Shown here: piece by piece, positions 54,751 to 64,000 of the stretch
Position numbering within the stretch: the first letter of the stretch is position 1
Layout: the number at the start of each line of letters is the position of its first letter
Assembly (NCBI GenBank): GCA_030220185.1
Contig: JASPKZ010007539.1
Span: 124,001 to 188,000, forward strand
Source of the DNA: Diploptera punctata
Lineage: Eukaryota > Arthropoda > Insecta > Blattodea > Blaberidae
DNA: 64,000 bases
Direction: 5' to 3'
Notes under the pieces: model-generated
The model's database searches: none
Seen by the model: the letters and a program-made list of their open reading frames with translations, nothing else
Told to the model about the DNA's origin: nothing
Translations under genes and position numbers: made by a program

Positions 54751-55640
54751 ATTATCAATGTCTGTAGATTCCAAATTATTATATTTTCTTTTTTCTTCAT
54801 TCCTGATTAATTTAAGGTCTAAAAATGGTATTTCTTGGTTCTTTTCCACTTCCATAGTACATTTAATTGTTTTATTATGAGTAGTCAAAAGTTTAACGGC
54901 ATCTTCTAATTGTTTTTGTTTGACTATTGCTATGATATCATAAACATATCTACTCCAAAATTTAAAAATCGAAGTGTGTGCTTTGGTTATCTGACATTTG
55001 AAGTTTTCCATAAACATATTCGCCAAAAATGTTGATAATGGACTCCTCATTGAAAGTCCCGTTCTTTGCCTGTAGTATTTTCTTCTGAGTGTGAAGAACA
55101 TTTGATCTATGCATAATCTGGTTAATTTCATGTATTCTTTTATGCTCTCATCATCTATCTTGTATTCCTTTAGCTTCTTCTTCCTAAACTTAATTTGTAG
55201 GATTTTCATCCTGTTTATTTCCAAAATCAAGATGCAATTTTAAAAAAATGCCTTTAGCCATTTTTACAAAATTTCCATAGTTTTGTCAGTTGGGATGTTG
55301 GTGAACAATGATGTGACATCAAATGAGACCAACCTTTCTGAAGGTTCAATTTCTATATTTTCTAATTTTTTTATTAACTGGTAAGAATTTTCCACAGCTA
55401 AATTTTCAAACGTGTTCATTCCTTTGAATTTATTACTTACCCATTTTGGTATATTGCATGTCGGTGAATTATTATTACTGATAACTGGTCTCATTTTCTT
55501 TTCATTTTTATGGATTTTAGGAAGATCATGAATGTTGGGGTTTCTTGGATTTGACATTTTTAATTTTAATTTATCTTTTTCAGAGAATATTTTTTTGTAA
55601 TTGATTTTAAATTGGATTCTATTTCCTTAATTGTTTTTGA
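54751..55640 (-). pseudogene. PLE reverse transcriptase
   Basis: From 55557 downward: MSNPRNPNIHDLPKIHKNEK, RPVISNNNSPTCNIPKW and ERLVSFDVTSLFTNIPTDKT (motif A with the aspartate). A stop or shift near 55262 follows. Then MFFTLRRKYYRQRTGLSMRS, PLSTFLANMFMENF (motif B) and FWSRYVYDIIAIVKQKQLED follow; motif C would be YVDD, and here the first aspartate is tyrosine. EKNQEIPFLDLKLIRNEEK (motif D/E) closes at the insertion point. The changed active site and the breaks make it inactive. Confidence 0.9.
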
Positions 55641-56255
55641 AAGGGGATTTGTTTTTACTTCTTCATATTCTTCTCCCTATATCAGAATTTCCATTCTATC
55701 ATTATAATCTTCTCTATCTCCATCCATAGTAATTCTGCCTGAAGGCAGATCCTTCACTGCAATCATAGCATTCTCATGCTATGCTTGCAGATTTACTAGA
55801 GAATTGTAGGTGTGGTAGCTTCCCATTGCTTTCCACACTGGTGAAGGATGATGATGATGATAAGGATGATGATGATGATGGCCATATGATTTCGGGGACC
55901 ATTTGGACCTTAAAGTTTTCCTAACATTTGTCTTACAGGTGAGGAAAAACCTCGATAAAAACCTCACCCAGAAAAACTGCCCCAACTGGGGATCGAACCT
56001 GGGCCCACTGCATGACAAGGCAGCATGCTACCTCGAGACCACAGCGGTGGACCTTCTCTATCTAAAATGACTAAATTATTCCCTATATCTGATTTTCAGA
56101 AAACTACATTTTTGTTGTTAATATTTTTAACTTTCTTCATATTTGTTTTGCATGTGATTTCTATATTTGTATTTTTAATTCTTTCTATAACTACCCGACA
56201 TTCTTTCCTGATAACTGTTTAGTTTTCAAATGTCATACCTTCAATCACAATTTCT
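55641..56255 (-). pseudogene. PLE N-terminal region, split by a SINE
   Basis: On either side of the SINE at 55720-56052 the minus strand reads NNKNVVF, KSDIGNNLVILDRE and YNDRMEIL, then YEEVKTNPLSKTIKEIESNL. These are the conserved pre-RT phrases of PLE proteins (a G-N/K-VVIL segment followed by Y-MEIL). Further up, VIEGMTFEN continues to the second SINE. Confidence 0.75.
55720..56052 (-). repeat. tRNA-derived SINE (family 2), copy 1, 11-bp TSD
   Basis: It is flanked by CTTCTCTATCT at 55709-55719 and 56053-56063. On the minus strand the head reads TGTGGTCTCGAGGTAGC with box B-like GGTTCGATCCCC, the body includes CTTTAAGGTCCAAATGG, and the 3' end is a (GGAT)-like tail. A GAT-repeat stretch lies inside. 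Confidence 0.93.
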
Positions 56256-56268
56256 ACATCAGCCATAT

Positions 56269-56583
56269 CCATCCATCCATAGTAATTCTGCCCGAGGGCA
56301 GGTCCTTCACTGCAATCATAGCATTTTTTATGCTATGCTTGCAGCTTCACTAGGGAATTGTAGGTGTGGTAGCTTCCCATTGCTTTCCATACCGGTGAAG
56401 GATGATGATGATGATGGCCATATGATTTCGGGGACCGTTTGGGCCTTAAAGTTTTCCTGACATGTCTTACAGGTGAGGAAAAAACCCGATAAAAACCTCA
56501 TCCAGAAAAACTGCCCTGACCGGAATCAAACCTGGGCCTGCTGCGTGACAAGGCAGCACGCTACCTCGAGACCACAGCAGTGG
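56269..56583 (-). repeat. tRNA-derived SINE (family 2), copy 2, 13-bp TSD
   Basis: It is flanked by ACATCAGCCATAT (56256-56268) and ACATCAGCTATAT (56584-56596), one mismatch. It has the same structure as 55720-56052, with head TGTGGTCTCGAGGTAGCGTG and box B GGTTTGATTCC. Its target overlaps the target duplication of the adjacent LINE. Confidence 0.93.
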
Positions 56584-56596
56584 ACATCAGCTATAT

Positions 56597-57388
56597 CATC
56601 ATCATCATCATCCTGCCAGGTATTAGTCCTAGAAGAACTGTTACGGCTTGAGAAAGCGGTTTTCGTGCCATCTTTTCATAGGTCGCCCAAGTGACCGTTT
56701 CCCATTTGGACAGTAGTTCATTACTGCCTTGGGGGATCCTGGATCTAGCCATTCTTGAGACATGTTCCTTCCAGTTTAGCTGATATCTGGAGATGTAGTC
56801 CAGTATTGGTGACACATTAAGTTCTTGAAGGATTTCTACATTTTTCTTTTGATCACATATGGTGTAGCCAGCTGTTCGGCGCATAAATTTCACCTCACAA
56901 GCTGTTAGTCTGCTTTCATCTCGTCCATATAGTCCATGCTTCGCTCCCATAACATTGGACTGGTCGAGCCAATATTTGATAAAGACGAATACGAGTTGAT
57001 TTTTGCACTAATGAAGGTTTTAAAACTATATTAATGATTCCCATTGATTTGTTGAATTTCACAATTTTCTCTGATAAATCAAAATTTTCAACAAAAGAGA
57101 GTTTATATCCTAAATAAGTAAACTCATTAACTCTCTCTAAAATTTTGTTATTTAAACAAATTTTGCTTCTTATTGGGGATTTTCCACAAAAGGCCATTAT
57201 TTTAGTTTTTATTGGTAGATATTTCCATTGAATATTTCTGGGCTATCACATTTAAATTATGTACTGACCATTGCAAATCTTCTTCAGATGTTGCTAGTAA
57301 AACAAGATCATCTGCAAACATTATTATATCTAATTTTAAATTTCTATTGATACTTCCATGTTTTGTTTCTCTAAAGTCTTTTACGAAT
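56597..57388 (-). mobile_element. RTE-like LINE fragment, 11-bp TSD
   Basis: It is bounded by ATCAGCTATAT at 56586-56596 and 57389-57399. On the minus strand it ends in a (GAT)n tail. It is 5'-truncated just before RT motif C. Confidence 0.92.
56600..57388 (-). pseudogene. RTE-like LINE RT C-terminus
   Basis: From 57388 downward: IIMFADDLVLLATSEEDLQW (motif C), a one-base shift, then KIMAFCGKSPIRSKICLNNK, ERVNEFTYLGYKLSF, and RIRLYQILARPVQCYGSEAW. After a second shift come DESRLTACEVKFMRRTAGYT and LNWKEHVSRMARSRIPQ, the standard C-terminal block of RTE-class elements. The tail codons run into aspartate/methionine repeats from the GAT tail. Confidence 0.88.
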
Positions 57389-57640
57389 ATCAGCTATATA
57401 ATCATCTAAAGTATTAGAATTAAACTTATACATGTTTTCGCAATACCTTATCTAGGGTAGAGATGTACTTGTTTTAGTAGGAAAGTTCATACTCTGATTT
57501 GACAAATTTATTACATTTTTTTCTCTATTTCTCCCCACCCTCAGTTGTTAGTGGTTTATTGTGGGTTTTCAATGTCTTTTCACTTTACTTGATATTGGTT
57601 TCTAATTTTTGTTTTGTATATCTATTTTTTTTCTTGCATG
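57389..57640 (-). pseudogene. PLE extreme N-terminal segment
   Basis: Next to the LINE the minus strand reads FNSNTLDDYIADVEIVIEGM when the LINE and SINE are skipped, so the frame is continuous across both. Above it, frame-shifted remains like KSEYELS and LDKVLRKH fit the PLE N-terminus. The 5' end is not defined. Confidence 0.6.
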
Positions 57641-58962
57641 TTTAAGTTAAGGTGGATTGTAAAAGAAAATGCTTCAGTTTAAATGTTTCCCAAGACAAGA
57701 TGTTGGGCCATTTTTCTTGTGAATTTTAGGTGTAGAATAGAAAGTATAATTCAAATTTTATTTAATTTAGTGTAATGGTTATTTGATGTTTTTCTGATTT
57801 CAAAAGTTGCTATTCCAAAAAATTTGTTGGAGGTATTGTTTTTTATTTTCATTTTCTGACAAATTTTGGTGTGTAATGTCCAATTCCAACACATCTATTG
57901 ATGATATTTTATATCAGCAGCTCTTTTTTTTCTTATTTTCTTTTAACTTTAAAATATCTTTTCATTTTCGTCTTAGCTTCTAAAAAATGTATGTTAAAAA
58001 TTTTGGAATTTTGCTGACTGCCATTCGTGGTAACAGTTGTAATTACAGTTCGTAGTCTTATTTAATTTCCTTACAACTTGAATAGTAAACTTTATTGAAT
58101 AAGTATTAGTATCATCATCTTTCAGGCACAAATTCGTTTTTAGGCCATGTGGCCTGTACGGTTAAACCTAGCGACGATGGTCGTGATATTTTCACCGATG
58201 TTTTGGTCTGCCTTGGTCCATATGTTTCCAGTTGGGGACAAGGGGGAGTTTAGTATTAGTATATGTGAGTATAAAACATTTGAATAAAAAGAAACAAAAT
58301 TATATTCGAGGATAACAGTTAATTTAAGAAGCTTTCAATTGTGTAAACAAGGGAGGGGGAGTGCAATGAGAAGACCAAAACAATCTTGTTTCTCGATTAA
58401 ATTAGGGAATTTTCAGGAAATTATCATTAACTAATTTCAGAGAAAAATACTGCAGAAAATCAGGTAATGATATATACAAGAGAAAATTAATGAGTGCATT
58501 TTTGTCTACCAGTTTTTGTATAAATATAAATAAAACAGGAATGATGAACAACTAACCTTTTGCGTAAAAATCGATATGACTAGATCTACTGTGGGAATGG
58601 TTTGTCAGCTTAGAGAAAAGAGTAGATTTTCAGGATTTCACAATATAAGGACAAACTTATTTAATCTATTAGAGAATAGTATTAAGAAGTTTTATTACAA
58701 AAGAAAATGATTGCTCAGTGCCATGATCGGGCAAGACCAGACAAATAAAAGACATAATTAATTTGTTAAAGATTGTCTCAAAAATTTTCAAAATTTGTAT
58801 TGCTGAATTTTTAACTTTATTATAAATACAGATTATTGTAAAAAACCTTGATAATTTTAAGGGATAATCAGAGAATGTTTAAAATAAAAGGTTATTTTAA
58901 AATTCTGAGTAAACTGTTCTTTTTTCTTTTGTTAAAAAGTCAATAAATAAATAAATAAATAT

Positions 58963-58995
<33 letters not shown>

Positions 58996-59719
58996 GAATA
59001 AAATATCTTGGCGGTGAATATTTTGAGCAAGATCACCTGCAAAATTGTTTATATTGTTTTGGTAAACAATAAAAATAAAAACACAAAATGGTAATACTGA
59101 AATCCCAAATATACTCATTTAAAAAAAAAAATAACCTGGTTATTACAATGCTTCAAGCAGCTGTGAAACTGACCAAAGTTCTCTCTTGTGGCCACATTTT
59201 TAACTAACTAGATGCAACAAATTTATTTGGGGTTTAAATTTATTAACAGGATACTGTCAACATAGACAAGTATTCCAGATTTTTAACTTTATGTAGAAAT
59301 CAAAATCCAGTCTATTCTCGGAGTTTAAGTTAAGGGGTTAAGGAAAAGGTGCATCAAGTAGTTTCTGTTCATTGTACGTACCATTATCTTAATTTGGTTC
59401 TTCAGCAAAGCTTAAAAAATCAAAATTTATTTTTTAGCAAGTCTAGTTAATTCTCAATAATGTACACTCTGTTTTGCACCCAGTCATTCACTCAGCCTCC
59501 TTTGAAATGAGCAACTGAGTCAATTAACATATATCGAGATAGGAAATAAATTTACAATGATCAATCGATTAATAAGAGTAAGAATCACCGGACCTATATC
59601 TTGTGTAGAATCATTTTATATGGAAAAATATGTAGAATTCAATGAGAACATTAATATTCATAAATTAGATGATCCTGATGAGTCGAGAAGGTGAATTAGA
59701 TTATGAGTAACTAAGCAGA
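57641..59719. other. AT-rich non-coding stretch
   Basis: Poly-T and AT-rich sequence. A GC-richer patch at 58126-58255 (TAGGCCATGTGGCCTGTACG, CACCGATGTTTTGGTC) resembles, loosely, the arms of the foldback element at 10951. A mixed (AAAT)n/(TA)n microsatellite lies at 58942-58996. Confidence 0.5.
58942..58996. repeat. (AAAT)n/(TA)n microsatellite
   Basis: Simple repeat: AATAAATAAATAAATA followed by a TA run. Confidence 0.95.
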
Positions 59720-60228
59720 AGCAGGTATCCACTACCTTTCACCATTATCCAGTGACGGTCTGGTGACACACATACAATAAATGAAACATCTCTGGATTTC
59801 TTTTCTCTTCGAGCAAGTACATGCATTTCTTTGTGTAGTAAAATCATAACAATGTCTAATCTTCCTGACTTGGGAGCCAAAGGGTAGTATGTGGTCTCGA
59901 GGGTATATACCTTGTTGGCGGGTATATACTACTAAAACTCGGGAAATGCCATTAATTCCTACCAAGTCCGATGCACACACGTCCTCATCGTGGCTCCTGG
60001 TTAAAGCTAAGTGGTGCAAGGGTGAAAAGCGAGTTTCCGACGCTTGAAAATCGGGACTGGCCAACTAAGAGAGACAACCCTGACAGAAAACATCGGTCCT
60101 CCAGGATAGCTGGAGGTTGGGCATAGGGTTGACACCCCTATCCCGTAAAAAATATAACTGTCCCAAAACCAGAAGAACAGTATGCCGGACGGAACTTTCT
60201 ACGACGACATAGCAAATACATAAAGGAT

Positions 60229-60965
60229 ATGAGAATTGGAACATGGAATGTTTTATCTTTATATAGACCTGGTGCTTTGAAAGTGCTACTGGAACAATTA
60301 GATTTATATAAACTAGATTTACTAGAATTGCAAGAAGTGAGGTGGATAGGGAATGGAATTTTAGAAAAGAAAAGCCACACAATTTTTTATAGTTGTCACA
60401 AAAAAGACTATGCTTTTGGAACAGGATTTGTAGTTCATAAGAGGATAAAACATCTAATAATGGATTTTAAGGCAAAGTCACCTAGAAGCTGTATCCTAAG
60501 GATTAAAGGACGTTTCTTTAATTATTGTTTTATATGTGAGCATGCACCTACAAATGAGAAGAACGAAGAGGAGAAAGAAAGATTTTATGATCAGCTTGAC
60601 AAAAGAGACATTAAAATTATTTTAGGTGATTTGAATGCACAAATAGGCAAGGAAGGCATGTATAAACCTACAATAGGAACAAATAGTCTACATACAGTAT
60701 CTAATGATAATGGCATTAGATTAATTAATTTTGTCTCATCTAGAAGTATGGTGATTGCTAGTACGGTATTTCCGCACAAGGATATCCACAAGAGAACTTG
60801 GAAGTCACCCGATGGAAAAACTTTTAATCAAATTGACCATGTAGTCATAGACACTAGACATTTTTTCAAATTTTACTGATATTAGGACATATCGGGGGGC
60901 AAATGTGGACTCGGATCATTACTAGTCATTGCACGTATAAGAAGCTGCATCTCAAATGCAAAAAG
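60229..60965 (+). pseudogene. LINE APE endonuclease domain
   Basis: It starts MRIGTWNVLSLYRPGALKVL, with the WN motif. LLELQEVRW supplies the glutamate. FGTGFVVHKRIKHLIMDF, IKIILGDLNAQIGKEG and KRTWKSPDGKTFNQIDHVVI follow. After a one-base shift at about 60866 comes the YRGANVDSDHY segment, where SDH is the last catalytic motif, and a missing base near 60925 shifts the frame again. All endonuclease signature residues are still present. The domain nicks target DNA for priming. Confidence 0.93.
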
Positions 60966-60981
60966 GATCCATGGAGAACAG

Positions 60982-61320
60982 ATGAGAAAATTTAACTGTG
61001 GAAAACTAGTAGATACTGACATTAAATCCAGATATATACAAAGAATTGATGAGAGCCTAAAGGACATCACTGATAGTGAGAGTGTTAGTGAATGCTGGAA
61101 GGCTTTGGAAAGGATAGTAATGGAAATGGCAACTGAGGTGTTAGGCAAAGCTGATACAATCAAATACAATCATTGGTTTGATGCTGACTGTGAAAATGTG
61201 ACTAATATTAAAAATGTGGCTTACAGGAAAATGCTGCAAAAAAGAAATACTCGCAAAGCCATTGATGAATATCGTCTGACAAGACTTGAAGAAAAAAGAA
61301 TTCACAAGAAGAAGAAATGA
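60982..61320 (+). pseudogene. LINE endonuclease-RT linker
   Basis: MRKFNCGKLVDTDIKSRYIQ, CWKALERIVMEMATEVLG and KYNHWFDADCENV are the usual linker phrases. It ends with a lysine run and an in-frame TGA at 61318-61320, after which the same frame continues with EFFDKELKEMEEL, so a single stop separates it from RT. Confidence 0.9.
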
Positions 61321-63276
61321 GAGTTCTTTGATAAGGAATTGAAAGAGATGGAAGAGCTGCGAAATAAAAATAAAAGCAGAGCATTTTATAGGACACTAAA
61401 TAAAAACAAGAATATCTTTCAGCCAAGATCAACACTATGTAGAGATAAAGCAGGCAATATTTTAAGTGATGATAGAGGAATTTTAAATAGATGGACTGAA
61501 TATTTTAATGAGCTTCTGAATGAAGAAGTACCCGGCCAGTATATATCAACAATCTCTATGGCCTCTACAGCTTCAATAACTAACTATGAAATGACAGAAA
61601 TTGTAGAATATCCTCCAACTCTAGAAGAGGTTGAATATGCCATTAGTAGGTTGAAGAATAATAAAGCACCAGGAAAGGATCTGATACAGGCAGAATTGAT
61701 TAAACAGTCAGGGACAAAGTATGTAGAAAAACTACATCAACTATTCGTTAAAATATGGAATGAGGAGAGTCTACCAGAGGATTGGAATTTGAGCATAATA
61801 TGCCCTATACTGAAGAAAGGTGATATATTGACTTGTTCCAATTATAGGGGAATCAGCCTTTTGTGTATTGCTTATAAAGTATTCTTGAACATCTTATTTG
61901 AAAGGTTGGTACCATATGTAGAAAATGTGGTTGGTGATTATCAATGTGGTTTCCGGCAGGGACGGTCCACCATGGATCAAATCCATAACCTTCGCAGAAT
62001 GCTTGAAAAATGCAATGAATATGGAATAGAAACACACCACCTCTTCAAAGATTTCAAGGCGGCATATGATAGTATAGACTGGGCGCAATTATTTGCAGCA
62101 ATGCAAGAATTTAAAATACCTCTGAAACTTATTGCATTGGTTAAAATAACAATGAATAATACTAAATGTCAGATTATGATTAATAACGCATTAACTGAGC
62201 CTATTGATACAAAAAATGGAGTACAACAAGATTCTCTTGCATGTCTACTTTTTAATATTGCCCTTGAAAAAGTGGTAAGAGACGCAGGTCTTAATATAAG
62301 GGGAACCATCTTTCATAAATCTGTGTAAATTCTTGCATATGCTGACGATATAGATATAATAGGAAGAAGTCAATTAGCCATGAAGGATGCATTTATTAGC
62401 CTAGAGAAGGCAGCAAAAAGAATGAATCTTAAAATTAACCAGGCCAAGACAAAACATATGTCTGTGATTAAAGGTAAATGTGAAGCTTGCCCATCTAGTT
62501 TGGAAGTTGGCGCATATAAATTTGAACTGGTTCATAGCTTTGTTTATCTAGGATCTGAAGTTAATTGTAGAAATGACAATTCAGCTAAAATACATCTACG
62601 GTTCATGGCTGCAAACAAATGCTTTTTTGGACTCAGGAAAATGTTTAGATCTCAGTTTATATCTAGAAAGACAAAAATACTCATGTATAAAGTTCTCCTT
62701 AGACCAGTGTTAGCATATGCATCAGAAACTTGGACCATGTTGAAATCTGATGAGGAATTATTGGGGTCTTTTGAAAGGAAGATACTGAGATCCATTTTTG
62801 GTGCCGTGAAAGAAAATAATGCATGGAGAAAGAGATACAATAATGAATTATATAAACTGTACAATCAGCCAGATATTTTGAATTTTGTTAAAGTTAATAG
62901 ATTGGCATGGGCTGGACACGTTATTCGCATGGACAACAAAAGGATTACAAAAAGAATTTACAATGAAAAACCACTATTGGCCAGAAAAGTTGGAAGACCT
63001 AAATTAAGATGGGAGGATGGTATAATTCAAGACATTAAGATTTTAAAAATAAAAAACTGGAAGAATGAAGCGCAGAACAGGGAAATCTGGCATAAGCTTT
63101 TGAAGGCAACCAAGGCCCACATGGGGCTTCGAGCCAATTATGATGATGATGAATCTTCCAGACTCGACATTCGTATTTCTATACCAAAATTTATTGTGGT
63201 AACATCCCAAAACTCAGCAAACAGATGTTTTTACGGGGGTAAGGAAAGCAAATTAGACGCGAAAGAAGCCATTTAA
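61321..63276 (+). pseudogene. LINE reverse transcriptase and C-terminal domain
   Basis: The RT core begins AISRLKNNKAPGKDLIQAEL, then CPILKKGDILTCSNYRGISL and GFRQGRSTMDQIHNL. Motif A is KDFKAAYDSIDWAQL. Motif B is GVQQDSLACLLFNIAL, which lacks the glycine expected between Q and D, so a codon may have been lost. An in-frame TAA at 62326 precedes ILAYADDIDIIGRSQ (motif C intact). SFVYLGSEVNCRND, LLRPVLAYASETWTM, RKILRSIFGAVKENN, RLAWAGHVIRMDNK and GRPKLRWEDG follow, then HMGLRANYDDDES, where element sequence ends. The codons to 63276 are flank. Confidence 0.94.
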
Positions 63277-64000
63277 CCTAATCAGACTTAGAAGCCATGC
63301 AAGGGCAGTCACTGAACCTAAACAAAATTATAAACTAAATTAGACTGCATTCCTTGATTTGAGGCTTCATAAACTATGTCCTGACTGTATCTAATCTTAC
63401 AGAATGAGGGTCCTAAGAACTTGGTGATGTCACAATGAATCACATGTCATAAAACCCTTCCATCCTAAAATTATGGATAAATGTACCAATGATTTGTAAT
63501 TTTACATTATAAGATAGACCTTATCATGTGGTTGCAAAACTATGATGAGTGGGGGTCAGAGTTTACCTTATGACTAGAACTGCAGACTAAAATTAATTCT
63601 TGTGGTGCCACTATGCACAAATAGTTCACTTACTTGTAGTACCAATATTAGCACATATATTTACAGTCATTTGTCATCTTGCGGTGCCTAGGCACAAGTC
63701 AGAAATTGTCATCATCTTATTGTGGTGTCGATATGGACACATGCACTTGTTCACTTGTTGGCTAATAGACTAACAACATCAATTAAAATACTTAGCAAAA
63801 GAAGACACCACGAACCGAACAAGTGAAATACATAACGTTGAATTGTCAATTATCTTCATTAATATAAAGAAGAGAATATATACCACTATATGCATTGCAT
63901 TGTTAATTAATCCATCATCAATTAAGCTGCTTCAACATAATAGTGTGACCACATGATAAATGCCAATCATTACATGTTTTGATTAATATTGTGTGTTCAA
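63151..64000. other. AT-rich non-coding stretch
   Basis: No gene or repeat was recognised. Confidence 0.55.

Larger units (their letters stand above)
50400..57640 (-). mobile_element. Penelope-like element with GIY-YIG endonuclease, cut by five insertions
   Basis: Minus-strand PLE coding is found, N- to C-terminal, at 57389-57640, 56064-56255, about 55620-55719, 54751-55640, 53669-54090 and 50400-50921. The gaps are an RTE LINE (56597-57388), two SINEs (56269-56583 and 55720-56052), a TA-flanked small transposon (54091-54748) and a 2.75-kb DNA transposon (50922-53668). Reading frames continue across several of these with only a target duplication to remove. PLEs are retroelements with a telomerase-like RT. 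Confidence 0.88.
59720..63150 (+). mobile_element. Nearly full-length RTE-type LINE
   Basis: It has a leader of about 500 bp with phrases like GGTTGACACCCCTATCCCGT that precede the ORF in related elements (recollection), then endonuclease, linker, RT and C-terminal domain, and a short (GAT)n tail at 63139-63150. Only about two in-frame stops and two one-base shifts are visible over 2.9 kb, so it is the youngest LINE here. The 5' boundary and the target duplication were not resolved. Confidence 0.88.

Noticed and set aside
60065..60382. Minus-strand frames overlapping the LINE leader and endonuclease
   Set aside because: Shadow of the plus-strand endonuclease, which has full motif support.

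Overview
The window is eukaryotic and looks like a gene-poor stretch of a large, AT-rich insect genome. Nothing in it reads as bacterial or viral-genome organisation. Nearly every recognisable coding trace belongs to a transposable element: RTE-type and I/Jockey-type non-LTR retrotransposons, a Penelope-like element (PLE), an env-bearing Gypsy/errantivirus-type LTR element, piggyBac, hAT and Tc1/mariner transposons, tRNA-derived SINEs, and foldback elements. A polyneopteran host (cockroach/termite side) is a weak guess from the style of a double-stranded-RNA-binding pseudogene and the repeat mix. No intact host gene was recognised.

Layout. 1-3.1 kb is AT-rich with one zinc-finger-like relic. 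3.1-11.6 kb is one old RTE LINE on the + strand, broken by three nested insertions: a composite repeat carrying a Tc1 copy (4.5-7.2 kb), a SINE/LTR fragment carrying a piggyBac (8.2-10.5 kb) and a foldback element (10.95-11.26 kb). 11.6-14 kb holds a SINE, a Helitron-like end and a second composite repeat with an intron-bearing tRNA-Tyr-like module. 14.77-16.28 kb is an I/Jockey-like LINE with a 15-bp target duplication. 16.6-29.5 kb is one minus-strand LTR retroelement (LTR, gag, RT, env-like gene, LTR) that split a SINE. It was itself invaded by a piggyBac (which then took a LINE), a probable solo LTR, a third composite repeat, PLE and Tc1 scraps and another SINE.

31.0-33.5 kb is a hAT (ZBED/Buster-like) element with a LINE inside. 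34.0-36.2 kb is a piggyBac with an 82-bp tandem array. 37.75-40.9 kb is a second I/Jockey-like LINE with a palindromic PLE fragment inserted in it. 41.9-43.2 kb is an RTE LINE. 43.2-44.1 kb contains two divergent copies of a TRBP/Loquacious-like dsRBD pseudogene, arranged as an inverted repeat. 47.1-49.1 kb is a relic of a repeated uncharacterised arthropod gene, split by a SINE. 50.4-57.6 kb is one minus-strand PLE cut by five later insertions. 59.7-63.15 kb is a nearly full-length RTE LINE with few lesions.

The nesting can be read directly because many insertions keep target-site duplications, reading frames resume across several of them, and paralogous copies supply empty sites. The less ordinary signals are the inverted pair of dsRBD pseudogenes, the composite repeat with an intron-containing tRNA-Tyr module, and an unassigned 2.75-kb DNA transposon with GGGTCATTCCA ends.
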